The position numbers and the translations under genes were made by a program. 64,000 nt of DNA from Crocodylus rhombifer (taxonomy: Eukaryota > Chordata > Crocodylia > Crocodylidae): contig JAVSML010024447.1 in assembly GCA_038503035.1 (NCBI GenBank), positions 124,001 through 188,000 on the forward strand. The letters run 5' to 3'. Below, one piece after another: positions 22,727-34,820 of the stretch. Positions within the stretch are counted from its first letter, which is position 1. Each line of letters starts with the position of its first letter. Below the pieces are notes generated by a model that did no database searches, was not told the origin of the DNA, and worked only from the letters and a program-made list of their open reading frames with translations.

Positions 22727-25700
22727 CTCTACAGAGCCAGGGCAGGCACTTGGAATGCAAACTCCAAGCCTACAGTCTGGGCAGCAAGCTCAAACATAGC
22801 ACGTTACCCAGGATAGAATGAAAATACCAATTTAATGGAAATTACACCCTGGGCATCCAGGGCTCAGCTTGGTCCCTGGAGCAATGCTGTGCCCTGGATA
22901 GAGGGCTCTTTACCCCATCCTCCCCCCAGGAGGCCTCTCTTTGGCCGAACTCCTTGGGGGCCTGGAGAAACTGCAGGGCAGGTAGGATGCACCACCCAGG
23001 ACAGGGTCTCAGACAAAACTGGGAAGGAGCAGCCAGCAACTCGCAGCCTATTTTGAGGAAACCACAATAACACTCAGCGGGGTGCAAGGGGTATCATTGG
23101 AAGGTACCACATTCACTGCTCACAAGACCTGACTGCCCACATCACAACAGCTCTGCCCGGGGAAATAAATTACACAGTGGGATGAGAGAGGTAATTGGAG
23201 CCTGCAGGAGCAGAGTCAATACTGGGCTTCAGCCATTGTATTTTTACCCTATACAAATACACAAGTTTTATTTTGGACAAAGCAGCTCCAACAGTGCTGA
23301 TACCTCCCATTCCTTGCTCCAGCCCCACCCTGTGAGCCTCGGATTTTCCACCCTCTGGTACATGCCTTGCCACCTTGCATTTTCACACATACACAACCCC
23401 TACACCTTACAGTCCCACCCCACCTCTTCTATCCCTCCCCTACAGCCTCGGTCAGCCCGATAAAGGCCTCTCCTTAGCAATCCCACAGCATCCTCTGCCT
23501 ACAGCCTCACCAAAATATCTCTATTATCCCCTGATCAGACCCTGCCTCCTGCTATTAAACTATTCATGTCCCTGTTGTCATTGCCTTCAAAGGCAAGCTC
23601 AGTCATGGACTTTTCCTGCTTTGGCACCAGGACTTCCCCAGCCACGGCCCAAGAGGCCTCAGCACTTCTGCTCTAAGATCATCAGCAGTTTCTATTTGGG
23701 AATTTAAAAAAAAGCCCCTCTTCAGTCAACAACTCAGCAACATTTTCCCTGTGTCAGGCTTTCACAAGTAAGCCTCTGCACTGCCTGAGAGACTGGTTGT
23801 CTGTAGCAGACGGAAGAGGAGATCAGTGCTCCAACCACCCTCTAGCCCCTTATCCTCAGCAAGAGCCAAAGCAGACAATCAGAAAACAGTCTAGTGAAAT
23901 GCCAGGAACAACTGCTAATGAATGACCCTATTGCCCTCCTTTGAACCGTTTCCAAAGTGAGGTCCAGCCCAAGATAATGAGTTCAGGTTTAAGCCTTTCA
24001 GTCCCATCAGGAGACAGACAAGAGGAGGAAATTAAAAGAAGAGCTGCCAAGGGGCTGGAGAGACTGATTCACTGGGAAAGCTAAACGGGTCTCTCTCAGG
24101 CAAACAGCAATTAAGATGGGATTCAGCCCTCCATGGGTGATGGAGGACTGGACACACCAAGGCAAAGAGAAAAGGGGCGGTTGGAAGTGGGAGCAATGGA
24201 CATAATTGGGAAAAAGGGGATGAAACTCAGGATGGTTTGGGATGCAACTATCAGAGCCATATTCTAAGCTTGCAGTAATCTCTCAAGGCGATGCACCAGA
24301 GCACTAAGAATCACCCAAACAAGGTTGTAGGTGCCTCTGGCAGAAGCTACAGGGCCAACTACATAAAGACATTCACCTGCGGGTAGCTTAGGCCCAAATG
24401 CTCCTCCACACATGGTGGTTTTCAGCTCTTCTGGAAAGCAATGAACATATGTCATGGTTGAGTAAGGAATTCAGCATCCAAGCCCTGGCTTCTGCCCCCC
24501 AGTAGGGGGGTGCACAGCACCTACCTCTGTTGCACCACAAAGGCCTAATGAGCTGCAGACAAAGTCAGAACGAACTACTCAGCCAGAATTAGGTCAATGA
24601 TTTCCTTAGAAGGAGCCAGGGTCAAAACCACCACAGGATTTTATGGCCAACAGCTACGGCTGTGACCCAGGCATGTCACCTGCCTGGTCCCACCAGCCGC
24701 TGGGGCACAGAGCTGTATAGCAGCTAGGCTGGCATTTGCCTTTGGCATCAGAACTCTGGCTGCTCCCAAGAGGCCTGGGAGATGGGCTAGGCCTGCAGGC
24801 AGTAACGAGCAGGTCCATGTGGGCTGCCAGTCTAGACGGGGAGAAACAGCCAGATCAGAGCACGGCAGGTGCTCCCAGGAACTCCGCGACAGCCAGACGA
24901 AGCTCCAGGCAGAGAAGCAGTGGGGAGCATGATTCCCAGCATCCAAACTCAGCTCCCTGAGAGGGTGGAAATTCCATCCCGCCAGGCATATAAATAGGAC
25001 TATTAGTGCCATTTCTGGAGCCTGCCTTACAGGAAGACCAAGAAGGGAAGTGGAATGAGATTAATACAGCAGAAAGTTCTTAGGAAAGGGTTGCACAGTG
25101 GAAGGAGGGTGGGGAGGGAGGGTCTAGGATGCTCTGGAAACAGAAGCCCACAGACTTCAATGGCAGGGGACCTTGGGGCAGGGTTTATTGACTGACACCA
25201 TTATTTTTCTGCTTGAGATGCTTAGATATTGCTCTGTCAGCCTGGAACTGTTGTTTTTTTGTTTGTTTATTTTTTAATTTTATGTAATCCAGGCCAAATT
25301 AGTCAAAACTAATTCCAAATCCAAGAGTCCAGAACCTGCAGTGGCCCTACTACCGGCAAACAGTGCTGCTGCAAGCAGCTGGACCAGTGAAGAATCCAAC
25401 AAGCAGGTCAGAGAAGCCTATAAAGCCACCATGCAGGCAGCACCCTCAGCCTTGCACAGAGTTGCTATAAGTTCCCCTGGGGGTTCAATGCGTGGGAGTG
25501 CAGTCACGCAGAGCTTGGAGGCCTCTGCGTCAGAGCATGCCAAACTCTTCTTCCCCCACCCAACGTCTCTGCATTAACAAGGGTAGCAGGGCCCTTCTGG
25601 CACTTTACAAAGGGGTTTTCACAGCCACTTCTATTCTGGGGCAGTGCTCATGGTTCTTGGCTGACTAGAAGAAAATAAGAAGTGAGCCGTGCGTCACAAC

Positions 25701-25873
25701 AGCAGGTCCCTATTTCCTGGGGACTTGCACACTTCCGATGGCTCACGTGGCCCTCCCTGGTGACCTACAACCAGCACCTGCCTCCCCTGGCGCAGGTAAA
25801 TAGCTCCAGGCACTGGGGAGCTATAAACTGTAACACATTAACACAGGAAACATTTAACACTTAGCACACCCAG
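22727..25873. other. intergenic sequence, nothing recognised beyond a C-rich tract
   Basis: A pyrimidine-rich tract lies near 23290-23660. No transposon ends or gene-like frames were recognised in the rest. Confidence 0.5.
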
Positions 25874-25973
25874 NNNNNNNNNNNNNNNNNNNNNNNNNNN
25901 NNNNNNNNNNNNNNNNNNNNNNNNNNNNNNNNNNNNNNNNNNNNNNNNNNNNNNNNNNNNNNNNNNNNNNNNN
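25874..25973. other. assembly gap, 100 N
   Basis: Exactly 100 unknown bases, the conventional size for a gap of unknown length. True sequence length is not known. It is followed at 26022-26057 by a C homopolymer, a likely cause of assembly failure. Confidence 0.98.
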
Positions 25974-26000
25974 GAGGTGCTAAGTTATAAACTAACACAC

Positions 26001-26057
26001 AAAAAAAAAACATACAACCCACCCCCCCCCCTCCCCCCCCCCCCCCCCCCCCCCCCC
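26001..26057. repeat. poly-A then poly-C tract
   Basis: Ten A at 26001-26010 are followed by C runs at 26022-26057 broken by a single T. The complementary strand is a long G run able to form G-quadruplex structures. Confidence 0.95.
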
Positions 26058-28374
26058 ATCTCCTCCCCTCCAGGTAGGTTCCCCCCTGGGCACACAGGAC
26101 TGTGGTGAGCACAGGTCCATCCTACCTCAGGGTAACAGAGATGGGCAGAAAAGACACCTTGCGGAGGCAGAGCAAGTTCCATCAGGTAACTGAGCTCCAT
26201 GTTGATCGGTCCAGTTGAAACTGGCTTTGGCCACCAAAATAAAAAGCAAGACTTTTTCCAGCTGGTTCTTCCACCCAAAGGTGTATTGTCAGGACACGTG
26301 AGGGATGGAGCCCCCATACCAGATGAAGCAGATTGCAAAGGGCATGCCCAAATGTACAGATAACTGGCATGACATATGGTAACAGAGTTCTACTGCAGTC
26401 AGTGAACCCTGTAGGTGGGTTCTAGGCAGAGGAAAGAGAACATGAAGCAAAGCTTGTGAAAGGGGGTGACCCTGAGGGGCAAGCTGAGGAGCTAAGCAAG
26501 GGTCTTTCTGCCCTGAGCAATCCCTTCTCTCCAGCCATCACAGGATTCTTATGCCTCAAACTGCAGATTTCCTATGTGAACGGAACAGCCCGGAGCCTCC
26601 TCCAGAGAGCTGAGGCCAAATAAGAACCACCTTGGACTTGCTCCTGGTAGCTCCAGACACAGGACATCAGGCTACGTTAGCCATTAACATCCAATAATAG
26701 GACCAGGTTCCTTCCCATGCAGCTCTAGTCCTGATGGGCTCAGCATAGGGGCTTGTATTGCTCACAGTCCCCTGGAGATTCAAGGCCACAAAGGGCAAGG
26801 GCCATTGGACAAAATGACTCCACTGCCCTCAGAGGCAGCACTGGGATGAATGGAATGGAGATTCTGCTGGACCCACTAATGGCCAGCGAGTTACTCCAGA
26901 TGCATACAGTGCACAGAAGTTGGCAATCTGAGCATAAGGGGAATGTCGTGCGTGCGTGCGTGTGCATGTGTTGGGGGGGTGGGGCAGTACAAGGGTGTTG
27001 GAGTGGTTGGGGGGAGAACATTTTGGTTCCAGAAGGATGACTAAAAAAAAAAAAAAAAAAAAATCATAAGCCTTCCACTTTCCTGCCAGGTCTCGTATTA
27101 CCTGAGTTAGGGCAGGCCAGGTTCTGCGTCCAGGAGAAATATGTTGCGTCTCAATGTGGAGGAAGGGGAATAGCTGGGAGGACTCCAGGGACCCCCGGCC
27201 TCTTCCCAGTAACAGCTTAGAGTATAAATTTCTGCCGCCTGTCACTGTCTCCTATCCCCAGCCTGGGGGTCAATGGATGGGAAACAAGGAGCCAGGATGT
27301 CCCAGCCTTGCGCGTACCAGGAGAAAAGGGCCTTTAGATTCTTGCCAAGCTGCCTTGGGCAGATCCTTCTCCTCCTTGGTAAGAAGTCAGCAGCTGCCAA
27401 TGCTGCTTGTGTCCCTGTCAGCTGGAGCGGCTCTTGCTTCCAGCACTGCAGCTGCTGGGACACGAGCCAGTGCAACTCAGTGCTCGCTGGGGTGGCTTTG
27501 CTTCTGCAAGCTCCAGAATGAAACCCCCATCTCTTCCTGCCCCCCACCCCACATGCCTGCCACCAATCTTGCTTTCCCCATGACCATGTAGCTGCTAAAC
27601 GCTGACCCTCCCAACACACCTGCACAACACTGCCACTGCCCTACCCCTGACAAGCACTTCCCCAACCTTTACAGAAAGGCTGAGGGGGAGGAGGGAGGAG
27701 AATCTTAATCCTTAAAAATTGCTCATCTCCCCCACTTTTCCTGGACCGGCATAGCAACAATGTCACTTCAGCACAAAACTAATGTCTCTTCCTATGGCCT
27801 CTTCCTGTGGTCTCCTTTACACTAACAGCACCTGGGCAAAGAAGTGGCAGGGCACCAACAAAGCGGCCTTGGTTTCCCCCCCTCCACAAGACAAATGCAA
27901 CAGCCTGCCCCTACCTCAGAAGGAGGGCACCATACTGCAACACTAGAGAGCCAATATGAACCTACCAGATGCTGCCAGTGAAACACCAGCACTTCCTACT
28001 TCCCTGGGCACCTCTCCAGCATCACAACCCAGTTAGCCAATGTCAGCAGGAAACTGGGCTGACTGGATGATGTTTAATCATCAGTGCAGTCTCTCTGGGC
28101 CTGATGATGGTCCCAGCTGCACCAGTTAACAACAGCAGCATTGTCCTGGTTTTACACCAGTGTAATGAAGGTCAGGACCTGGGTCCTAGCTCCCTCACTT
28201 CAACCACCTCTCTGAGTAAGTTGCTTAACCCTGGAAAATAATGCAAATCACATCTCTTGGACAAGAGGTGTAGCAGTATCCCACCCAGAGCCAAGGGAAA
28301 CAGTGGACGAATTTAGGCTGGCAGGATATAATCTGGGACTGGAAAAATCCTAGCAAGTGGCCTGGCTCCCCCAT
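26058..28374. other. intergenic sequence, nothing recognised
   Basis: It contains a GT-rich patch near 26949-26970 and a poly-A run at 27043-27063. No gene, transposon ends or tandem repeat of note was found. Confidence 0.5.
27043..27063. repeat. poly-A run
   Basis: Twenty-one A in a row. No retrocopy body is recognisable to its left, so its origin is unknown. Confidence 0.85.
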
Positions 28375-28577
28375 GAAGCTGTGTCTATACTGCTGCCATC
28401 AGTCCTCCAAGAAGCATTCCCTGCCCACCCACACCAACCTAGGCACGAGTCAGGAAGTGCCAACCACCTCCTACTCCAAAACATGCCAGAGATGTACATC
28501 TCTCTTTTTGAGTCTGGAGTGTGTGGAGCAGAGCACACACTGTCTGGAGCACTGTGGAAGCAGTATAGACATGCCCT
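28375..28577. mobile_element. MITE-like element with TGTCTATACTGCT inverted ends
   Basis: TGTCTATACTGCT at 28382-28394 recurs exactly inverted at 28559-28571, about 200 bp apart. Terminal inverted repeats with a 'gtctayactg' core are typical of a common class of short reptile DNA transposons. I cannot define a clean target duplication, so the family (Harbinger or hAT) stays open. Confidence 0.65.
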
Positions 28578-30846
28578 GAATCAGGACTGAACACCTTGGT
28601 GTTATCCCAGAGGATTAACTGGCGACTCCCACTGGTTTTCCACTGGGTTTCTCCGGCCAGGGTGGACTCAGACAGAGACTCTGATGCAGTCACTAACCAA
28701 GGTGGTCCGGTAAGAAAAAGCTGCAAGCCGACCAGCAAATAAAGCCATTTGGCTGCCTGCCTCTTCAGCTCTGAGGTGGCATAGTTGTTCAGTGAAGCTG
28801 TGCAGGGATACAGCACGGTTGTCAGGCACCTTCGGAGCTCAGATGCTGCTCCCAGCAGGCTCTGGAATCAAGATAACTCCTGACAAGGAGGCAGCTTAGC
28901 CGAGGGTGTTTGGATAACACCTGTTACCATACAATTCAGGGAAGGTGTCTTCACCCAGCTATTGCTAGTCCAGCTGCTCTGTTCTGTTTTTAGGAGCTCC
29001 CAGCTGCAGCATCACTGTAGCCACATGCACAGAGTAACACTGCACTAGGGACCATCTAGTTCTGAGCCCCTTGACTCGCTTGTGTTTCTGGGGCTGAGAG
29101 GCATGGCTTGGGACAGGCCCAGTGTGAGGGCAGTAGGGGCCTCCTGCTGTACAGAGTTTATGGCTACCTTCCGGCCTGGCTTCCAGTAGAAGGGAGCTTT
29201 GCAGATGCACTAGATAATTCAGCATTTACCATGGAGGGAGCAGGCTCTTGCTGCTCCACAGCCATTTCCTGGGAGTGACTTGCGCTCTTCAGCATGGGTG
29301 ACCGTGCAGGAAGCCTGCTGAGCAAAGACACACAATGCAGTTTGCTGGGAGCTACCCCGGAACAACAACAGGAAGAGTCCCAAAGAAAGGGCCTGTCAGG
29401 GAAAGAAAGCATGGCTGGGGCAGCATTTAGTGGATGGGGATAGTGACATGTCACACTGGTGATCTATGCTGGACTGGGGTCATCCATAGCACAGGCAGGG
29501 AACTGCTCTGTGGGTATGGAGAAGACTGCACCAAATGAAGGGCAAGGGATGCAGAATACACAAAAGACCAGAGTGCCTGGGGTTGTGTTCCCTTGGGCCT
29601 GCTCCCAAGGGCTTCATCTCAGCCCAGTCTGGCATGTCCCTGGCGGCATCCCCTGCCCATTGTGTGCCAGACAAACCATGTCATTGTGACTCAGCCGAGC
29701 CTGCGTCACTGCTGTGGGCACAGGGTGAGGGGTCCACACTGCCTGAGCCAAGGGATCTCTGCACTCCCCTGAAGGGAACCTTTGAGCTGCCAGCTCTCAG
29801 GCCTGCAGGGAGAGCAGCCAACTGGGCTGCCCAGCTGATCCAGCAAGGGCAATGACTGAGACAGAGCATGGCAGCCAGCGAGGTGGGGGGAGGCAGAACA
29901 GCACAGGCAGCAGCTCCCAGCTGGACTTCCAGCCAGCCAAGTCCGTCCTGGCCCAGGACTAATGAAGGGAAAGGAGACATGGACCCCAGAAGAAATGAGG
30001 GAGCAGGAAGAGAAGCACCAGGCCAAATAACTGGAAAGGATAGGCTGGGAGCTCCATTAACCCTTAGCACAACACTGATGAATAAACTCCTCCATAAATT
30101 TGCTTCCCCTCTCCCCCACCCTGGGGAAGCCCCACAGCCTTCCCAGACATCTGGCCTTCCCCAGGGTCACCCAGGTGGGTTGCTAGAGAGCTGGGTGCTG
30201 CCCTGGCCTGATCCAACTTTCCCTGATCCCTAGCTGGGGCAGAACCCAGTCCTCTGGCAGCCCGCCCAGATGGCCCTGGCGGGTACTGCCAGAGAGAAGG
30301 ACTGGGCCTCCCCACAGTTCAGGGGCCACTTGTCCCACTGGCAGCTCACCCCCAGCTGTTGGAAGGTTGGGGTGGTAAGGCAAAGAGACTCCGCAACAGC
30401 AAGGATCAGGCCCCTCACCACGTCTACTTGAAATCAGAATCCTGAGGCTGGCAGGACACCTAGGTCTGTCTGGAAATGGGCTGGCCTTCCCCTGGGGCAG
30501 CACGTGGAGGTGGCAAGAGGGTGGCCGGAGAAAGTGGCAGGGAAGGTGCACAGGGCACTGGAAGCCCAGGTAGTCTCAGGGAAGCATTGGAATGGGCGCC
30601 TCTGAGCTGGGGCAGCACCCAGGCAGCTAGCAGTCCACCCGGGTTTCTGGTGCCCCATGCACTGTCCCTGTTGCCTTCTCCAACCATCAGCAAACCCAGT
30701 CATCCTCCTGCTGCCTTCCCATGCTGACTTAGGGGCAAGCCAGCCCATTTCCAAGTGGTCTCAGCCTTCCTGTCAGCCACAGGACCCTACTGAAGACAGA
30801 AGCGGCAAAGGGCCCAGAGGGCAAGCTGACAGCTGCATTGTTGCAA
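28578..30846. other. intergenic sequence, nothing recognised
   Basis: GC-rich, with many overlapping chance frames on both strands and none with a recognisable domain. Confidence 0.5.
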
Positions 30847-30904
30847 TTTGCAACATTGCAAACTGAACTGAATTCAGATGTAGTTTAGTTTGCAATGATG
30901 CAAA
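30847..30904. repeat. long imperfect hairpin
   Basis: Left arm 30847-30869 and right arm 30882-30904 pair at 21 of 23 positions, separated by a 12-base loop. The arms carry the core ATTGCAAACT. It may be the fold-back core of a short DNA transposon or a stem able to form in RNA. Confidence 0.8.
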
Positions 30905-30930
30905 GTCATTTAAAAACCCCAAAAGTCTGG

Positions 30931-31010
30931 CACGTGTATACTGTGATGCCATTAAGCCACCAAGTGACATTTGTCATGTGTACATGTTAATGGCATCACA
31001 TTTACATGTG
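30931..31010. repeat. second inverted repeat next to the first
   Basis: TGTGATGCCATTAA at 30942-30955 is exactly inverted at 30987-31000. The flanking bases (CACGTGTA and its near inverse at 31003-31010) extend the pairing with a bulge. Together with the hairpin 30 bases to its left, it makes a fold-back rich segment of about 165 bp. Confidence 0.8.
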
Positions 31011-32010
31011 CCCTTGGGGATTAAACCCCTATCACATGTACAAGCACCCTGTGTGTCCACAGTGAGCAGCACAAGTTCACCTCAGGACCAGAACTTGAAA
31101 CCAGCTGCCCAGACTCCGGCACAACCAACCATTGGACCCATCATCCAGCAAGCCTGGTGATCAGGAGCTGGTGTGCTGAAACATACCCTACCTTGCAGGA
31201 TAAAAACCCTGACAGCAGACGAAGGCCCTCATCTCAGGCCCGCAAGGCAGGCAAGGAGGGGCCAAAGGCAGCTGCCAGCAGTAGGGGAGTGGTAAGAGGG
31301 TCTGGGGCTGTGGTAGGAGCTCCTGGCCCTGCCCAACCAGAGCTTCAGGGCTCCCCCTAGGATATTGCAGCAGAGGCAGCTATATGTCCTCACAGGGCAG
31401 AGGGATGCAGAGCTTCCAATTGGCTGGCTGGGGCTGTAACAGCTGCTCCCTGCTGGGACACTCCCACTTCACACAGGAGGAAATACTTTGTTCTCATTAT
31501 ATCTGGCCTAATTGTTTTGTTTTGCTCCCTAGGCCTGACGTCAGCCACTCAAAAGAGCCCAGTGGATGCGTGACTAGCCATGCATGCCCAGGGCCCCTGG
31601 CCAGATTTCTTGAGACACCTCACCCGCTCAGTCTCAGGGGGCTTACTGCAGACAGCTACCCTGAGCACCATGGGCTTGTTGCTGCCTCTTCTTTGCTCTG
31701 AGCCACCCTATACCCACCTTAGGCCACATTCAGGCATAGGTCAGCTTGGTAGTTGAGTGAGATACCCCTGGGTAGCACCTGTTCCTGTGTCATTGCTTCT
31801 GTAGGGGGTGCACTCTAAGATCATTGCTGACCTCAAGGCAAAGACTGGAGACACTGGACTGCTGAAAGTATTTCAGATGTGTTATTAAATAGATCATGCT
31901 CCCATGGGCACAGGCAGTATGTTAAACATCCTTTTGCTCTACCGGGGACTCACCAGGCTAAAACTCCACCAGCTCTAAAGTATAACCTCAGTGCCAGGTA
32001 GCATGGGCTA
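31011..32010. other. intergenic sequence, nothing recognised
   Basis: No gene or repeat is recognised between the fold-back segment and the CR1 copy. Confidence 0.5.
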
Positions 32011-32790
32011 TAGTTTCATAGTTTCATAGTAGCTAGAGTCGGAAGGGACCTAGGTAGATCATCTAGTCCGACCCCCTGCCTGAGCAGGAAAGAGCACCGG
32101 GGTCAGATGACCCCGGCAAGGTGCTCATCTAACTTCCTTTTAAAAATCCCCAGGCTAGGAGCCTGCACCACTTCCCCTGGAAGCTGGTTCCAGGCCCTAG
32201 CCGCCCTGACTGTGAAGTAGCGCCTCTTAATATCTAATCTAAACTTACCCTCCACCAGCTTGTGACCGTTATTCCTGGTCACTCCTGGCAGCGCACGGGG
32301 GAACAGGGACTCCCCCAATACCTGCTGATCCCCCCTGACCAGTTTGTAGCAGGCCACAAGGTCCCCCCTTAACCTTCTCTTGTGGAGGCTAAACAGGTTC
32401 AGGTCCCTTAGCCTCTCCTCATAAGGCCTGCCCTGCTGACCCCTGATCATACGAGTGGCCCTCCTCTGAACTCTTTCCATATCGTCCACGTCCCTCTTGA
32501 AGTGTGGCGCCCAGAACTGGACGCAGTACTCCAGCTGCGGCCTGACCAGTGCCGCATAGAGGGGGAGGATCACCTCCCTGGACCTGCTCGAGATGCATCT
32601 GTGGATGCATGACAGGGTACGGTTGGCCTTCTTGACTGCCTCCCCACACTGCCGGCCCATGTTCATCGTGGAGTCAATGACGACTCCAAGATCCTTTTCC
32701 GTGTCCGTGCTGGCAAGAGGGGAGTTCCCCAACCTGTAAGTGTGGTGCCGGTTCTTCCTCCCCATGTGCAACACCTTGCACTTATCAGTG
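32011..32790 (-). mobile_element. CR1 LINE, 5'-truncated, well preserved
   Basis: On the plus strand the segment begins with two copies of TTTCATAG, the inverted CR1 tail repeat. It then has the 3' untranslated phrase 'gggacctaggtagatcatc', then the end of ORF2. The right end is a truncation at a TAA microsatellite. Because the frame is still open for more than 220 codons, this is one of the younger CR1 copies in the window. Confidence 0.93.
32103..32790 (-). pseudogene. CR1 ORF2 C-terminal fragment (reverse transcriptase end)
   Basis: About 228 codons, entering from the truncated end with NTDKCKVLHMGRKN and ending at a natural TGA after LAGVI. The pattern LGNSPLAST, EKDLGVVID, LPLYAALVRPQLEY and [19 protein letters not shown] is the C-terminal part of CR1 reverse transcriptase and its tail domain. 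The catalytic F/YADD motif and the endonuclease domain lie upstream and are missing, so the copy cannot move by itself. No stop or frameshift is seen within the piece. Confidence 0.92.
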
Positions 32791-32810
32791 TTAATAATAA
32801 TAATAATAAC
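32791..32810. repeat. (TAA)n microsatellite
   Basis: Six TAA units sit exactly at the 5' truncation point of the CR1 copy. They may have grown at the insertion junction. Confidence 0.9.
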
Positions 32811-34195
32811 TATGGTTAGTGGGTCAGGAGCTTTGGGCTCTACCCTTGGTTCTTCTGCGACTCTGTGACCATCACAGCATTGGGAGGCAGGAGCCTGCCT
32901 TCTTGCTCTGTTAGGGACACATCGGACTTAAAAAAACCAGCCAGTTACAGTCAATCGACCTAGAATGCCCCTTCTTTTCCTGTTGCCATTTGCTCTTAAA
33001 CACCCCCGAGGCAGCTGCAACCCAGTGACAGGCTGAATATAAATGGCTGGATGTCACTAGTCAATCATTTAGCCTGAAGTGCTTTGCAAATGCCAAAGGA
33101 GCCATGGCAGCTCTGAAAGGTGCTAGCACTAGACTGCACCAAGGCAGCAACCGCGGTCACCAGGCCCAGAAGAAGGTTCATTAGTCACTTCCCAAAGATC
33201 AAACACTTGTCACAGGGCCATAAGCAATTTCCTTTGCTCACAAATTCAGGCTTTCCGCTAAGGAAGAAGGGGGCCCTGCTCATCACACATGCAAGAGGAA
33301 GAGAAGGAAGCTGAGGGTGTTACGAGAGCAGCATTAAGCCTCTCCATAGCACTTGGCACATACCAGCCAGCAACATAGTCTCCAGTGCCCTGGGCAGCTG
33401 AGTCTCCTTGCCCTCATCCCATATTGGCGGACAGTGTGCCATTGAGTGCTTGCCTGGGGTGACTGACTTATTCCTAGGCCTTTCTGTGGGGTTCAGTGTT
33501 GAACCCACAAATTACCAGACACCAGCCCAAACTCCCAACCACATCTCTTCAACCTTTCTACTCCATTACCCGCTCTTGCTCTTTGACATGACAGCTACAC
33601 ATTTCAGAGGCCCTAGCCCAGCTGCAGCTGATTTTTACTAGACCACCACACCCCTGTGGCCCCAACCCCTGGGAGGGAAGGTTGCAAGAAAGGCTGTGTC
33701 TGCTGTTTATGCTCCACTCAGCTGAACCCACAGGCAGCAGAAAGCAACTCCAACAGCTTCCCTATCAGTGGAGAGACTGAGGTGTCAGGAGCAAATAGCC
33801 TTCAGGGAGATGGGGGAGGCAGTATTGGCTTACCTCCAGCATCAGTCTCATCCCCCCTCTGGACTCAGTCTCCTTGAGCTTTCAAGGAGGGTTTATGAGA
33901 CTGCAAGTCCTCTCCTGCTTTCCACATGCAGGCCTGCCCATAGCTCATAGACAAGAAATCATCCACAGACTGGATTGTCAGGCATGGTTTAAACAGGGAC
34001 TAGGGATTCTTGTCCCATTACATGGATTAGCTTTTGTGACCTCTTTATTCCTACAGGTGCTTTGCTTGTACGCCTCTCCCAGGCAGCGCTGTCCCTCTAG
34101 CAGCAGTGTCCCCCTCCCTCCCTTCCTCTCCCTCATTTTTCCCCCACTCATATTCAGCTCATTCACTCCACTTCACACTGGTCTATGCTGTCCTT
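32811..34195. other. intergenic sequence, nothing recognised
   Basis: No transposon ends, tandem repeats or gene-like frames were recognised. Confidence 0.5.
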
Positions 34196-34300
34196 TCACA
34201 GCATCTGATGAAGTGAACTCAAGTTTATGAAAGCTCATGCGTGCTCTCGCTCTCTGTTATTTCGTCTATAAGGTATGTAGCCACCCTGCCCTCAGCCTGT
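34196..34300 (+). repeat. interspersed repeat fragment with a 'gaaagct' core
   Basis: The phrase order 'tctgatgaagtgaactc', then 'tttatgaaagctcatgc', then 'cgtctataaggta' is one I associate with a widespread reptile interspersed repeat whose class I cannot name with certainty. The segment near 39.98-40.09 kb, read on the minus strand, has the same order (ctgaagaag, aaagcttgc, ctctaataag). Confidence 0.45.
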
Positions 34301-34445
34301 GAGTCGGGATCAAAGCTGAACTACAGTCAGGGGGAAAGTCAGAGAAACCCATAAGGTGGTATTTCCTTTTCATTCAGATGGCCTGTGGCGATTCACAAGA
34401 ATCTCCTATGGCTCTGGTTTCAGGCTAGAATCAGCCCATTTATAC

Positions 34446-34462
34446 AATAAATAAATAAATAA
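34446..34462. repeat. (AATA)n short microsatellite
   Basis: Four AATA units followed by a similar A/T stretch. Confidence 0.8.
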
Positions 34463-34820
34463 GAACAGGACAGACAAGTGTCTCGTGCAGCAAGGCAGGA
34501 GCAAGGGACAAATGAAAGAGGAAGCCAGCAAGAAAGCCCAGGCCCTGTTCCTTCTCTGCAGCAGAGCCAGGAAAAGCAAACAGCAGGGCAAGCATGCAGT
34601 GCCTGAGAAGCTGGGAGAAGCATCAAAGGTCTTCTGAGTTCCTTTAGCCTTCACTAGACTGCTGGGTCAGGAACTGCCTAGGCTAGAACTGCTCACATTA
34701 CTTGTTGTCCTGTCTGGTAGCAAAGCCTCCTTGGCCCACCCTGACTCCAGTGTGCCGAGTCAGTATTCGGGAGCATTCCCTGGGAAGGAGCCAGCTTAGG
34801 GCTCTTTGTGGCCTGCTCGG

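Noticed and set aside
25861..26338. Minus-strand frames spanning the N gap and poly-C tract
   Set aside because: They translate unknown bases and a homopolymer (polyglycine), so they are artefacts.
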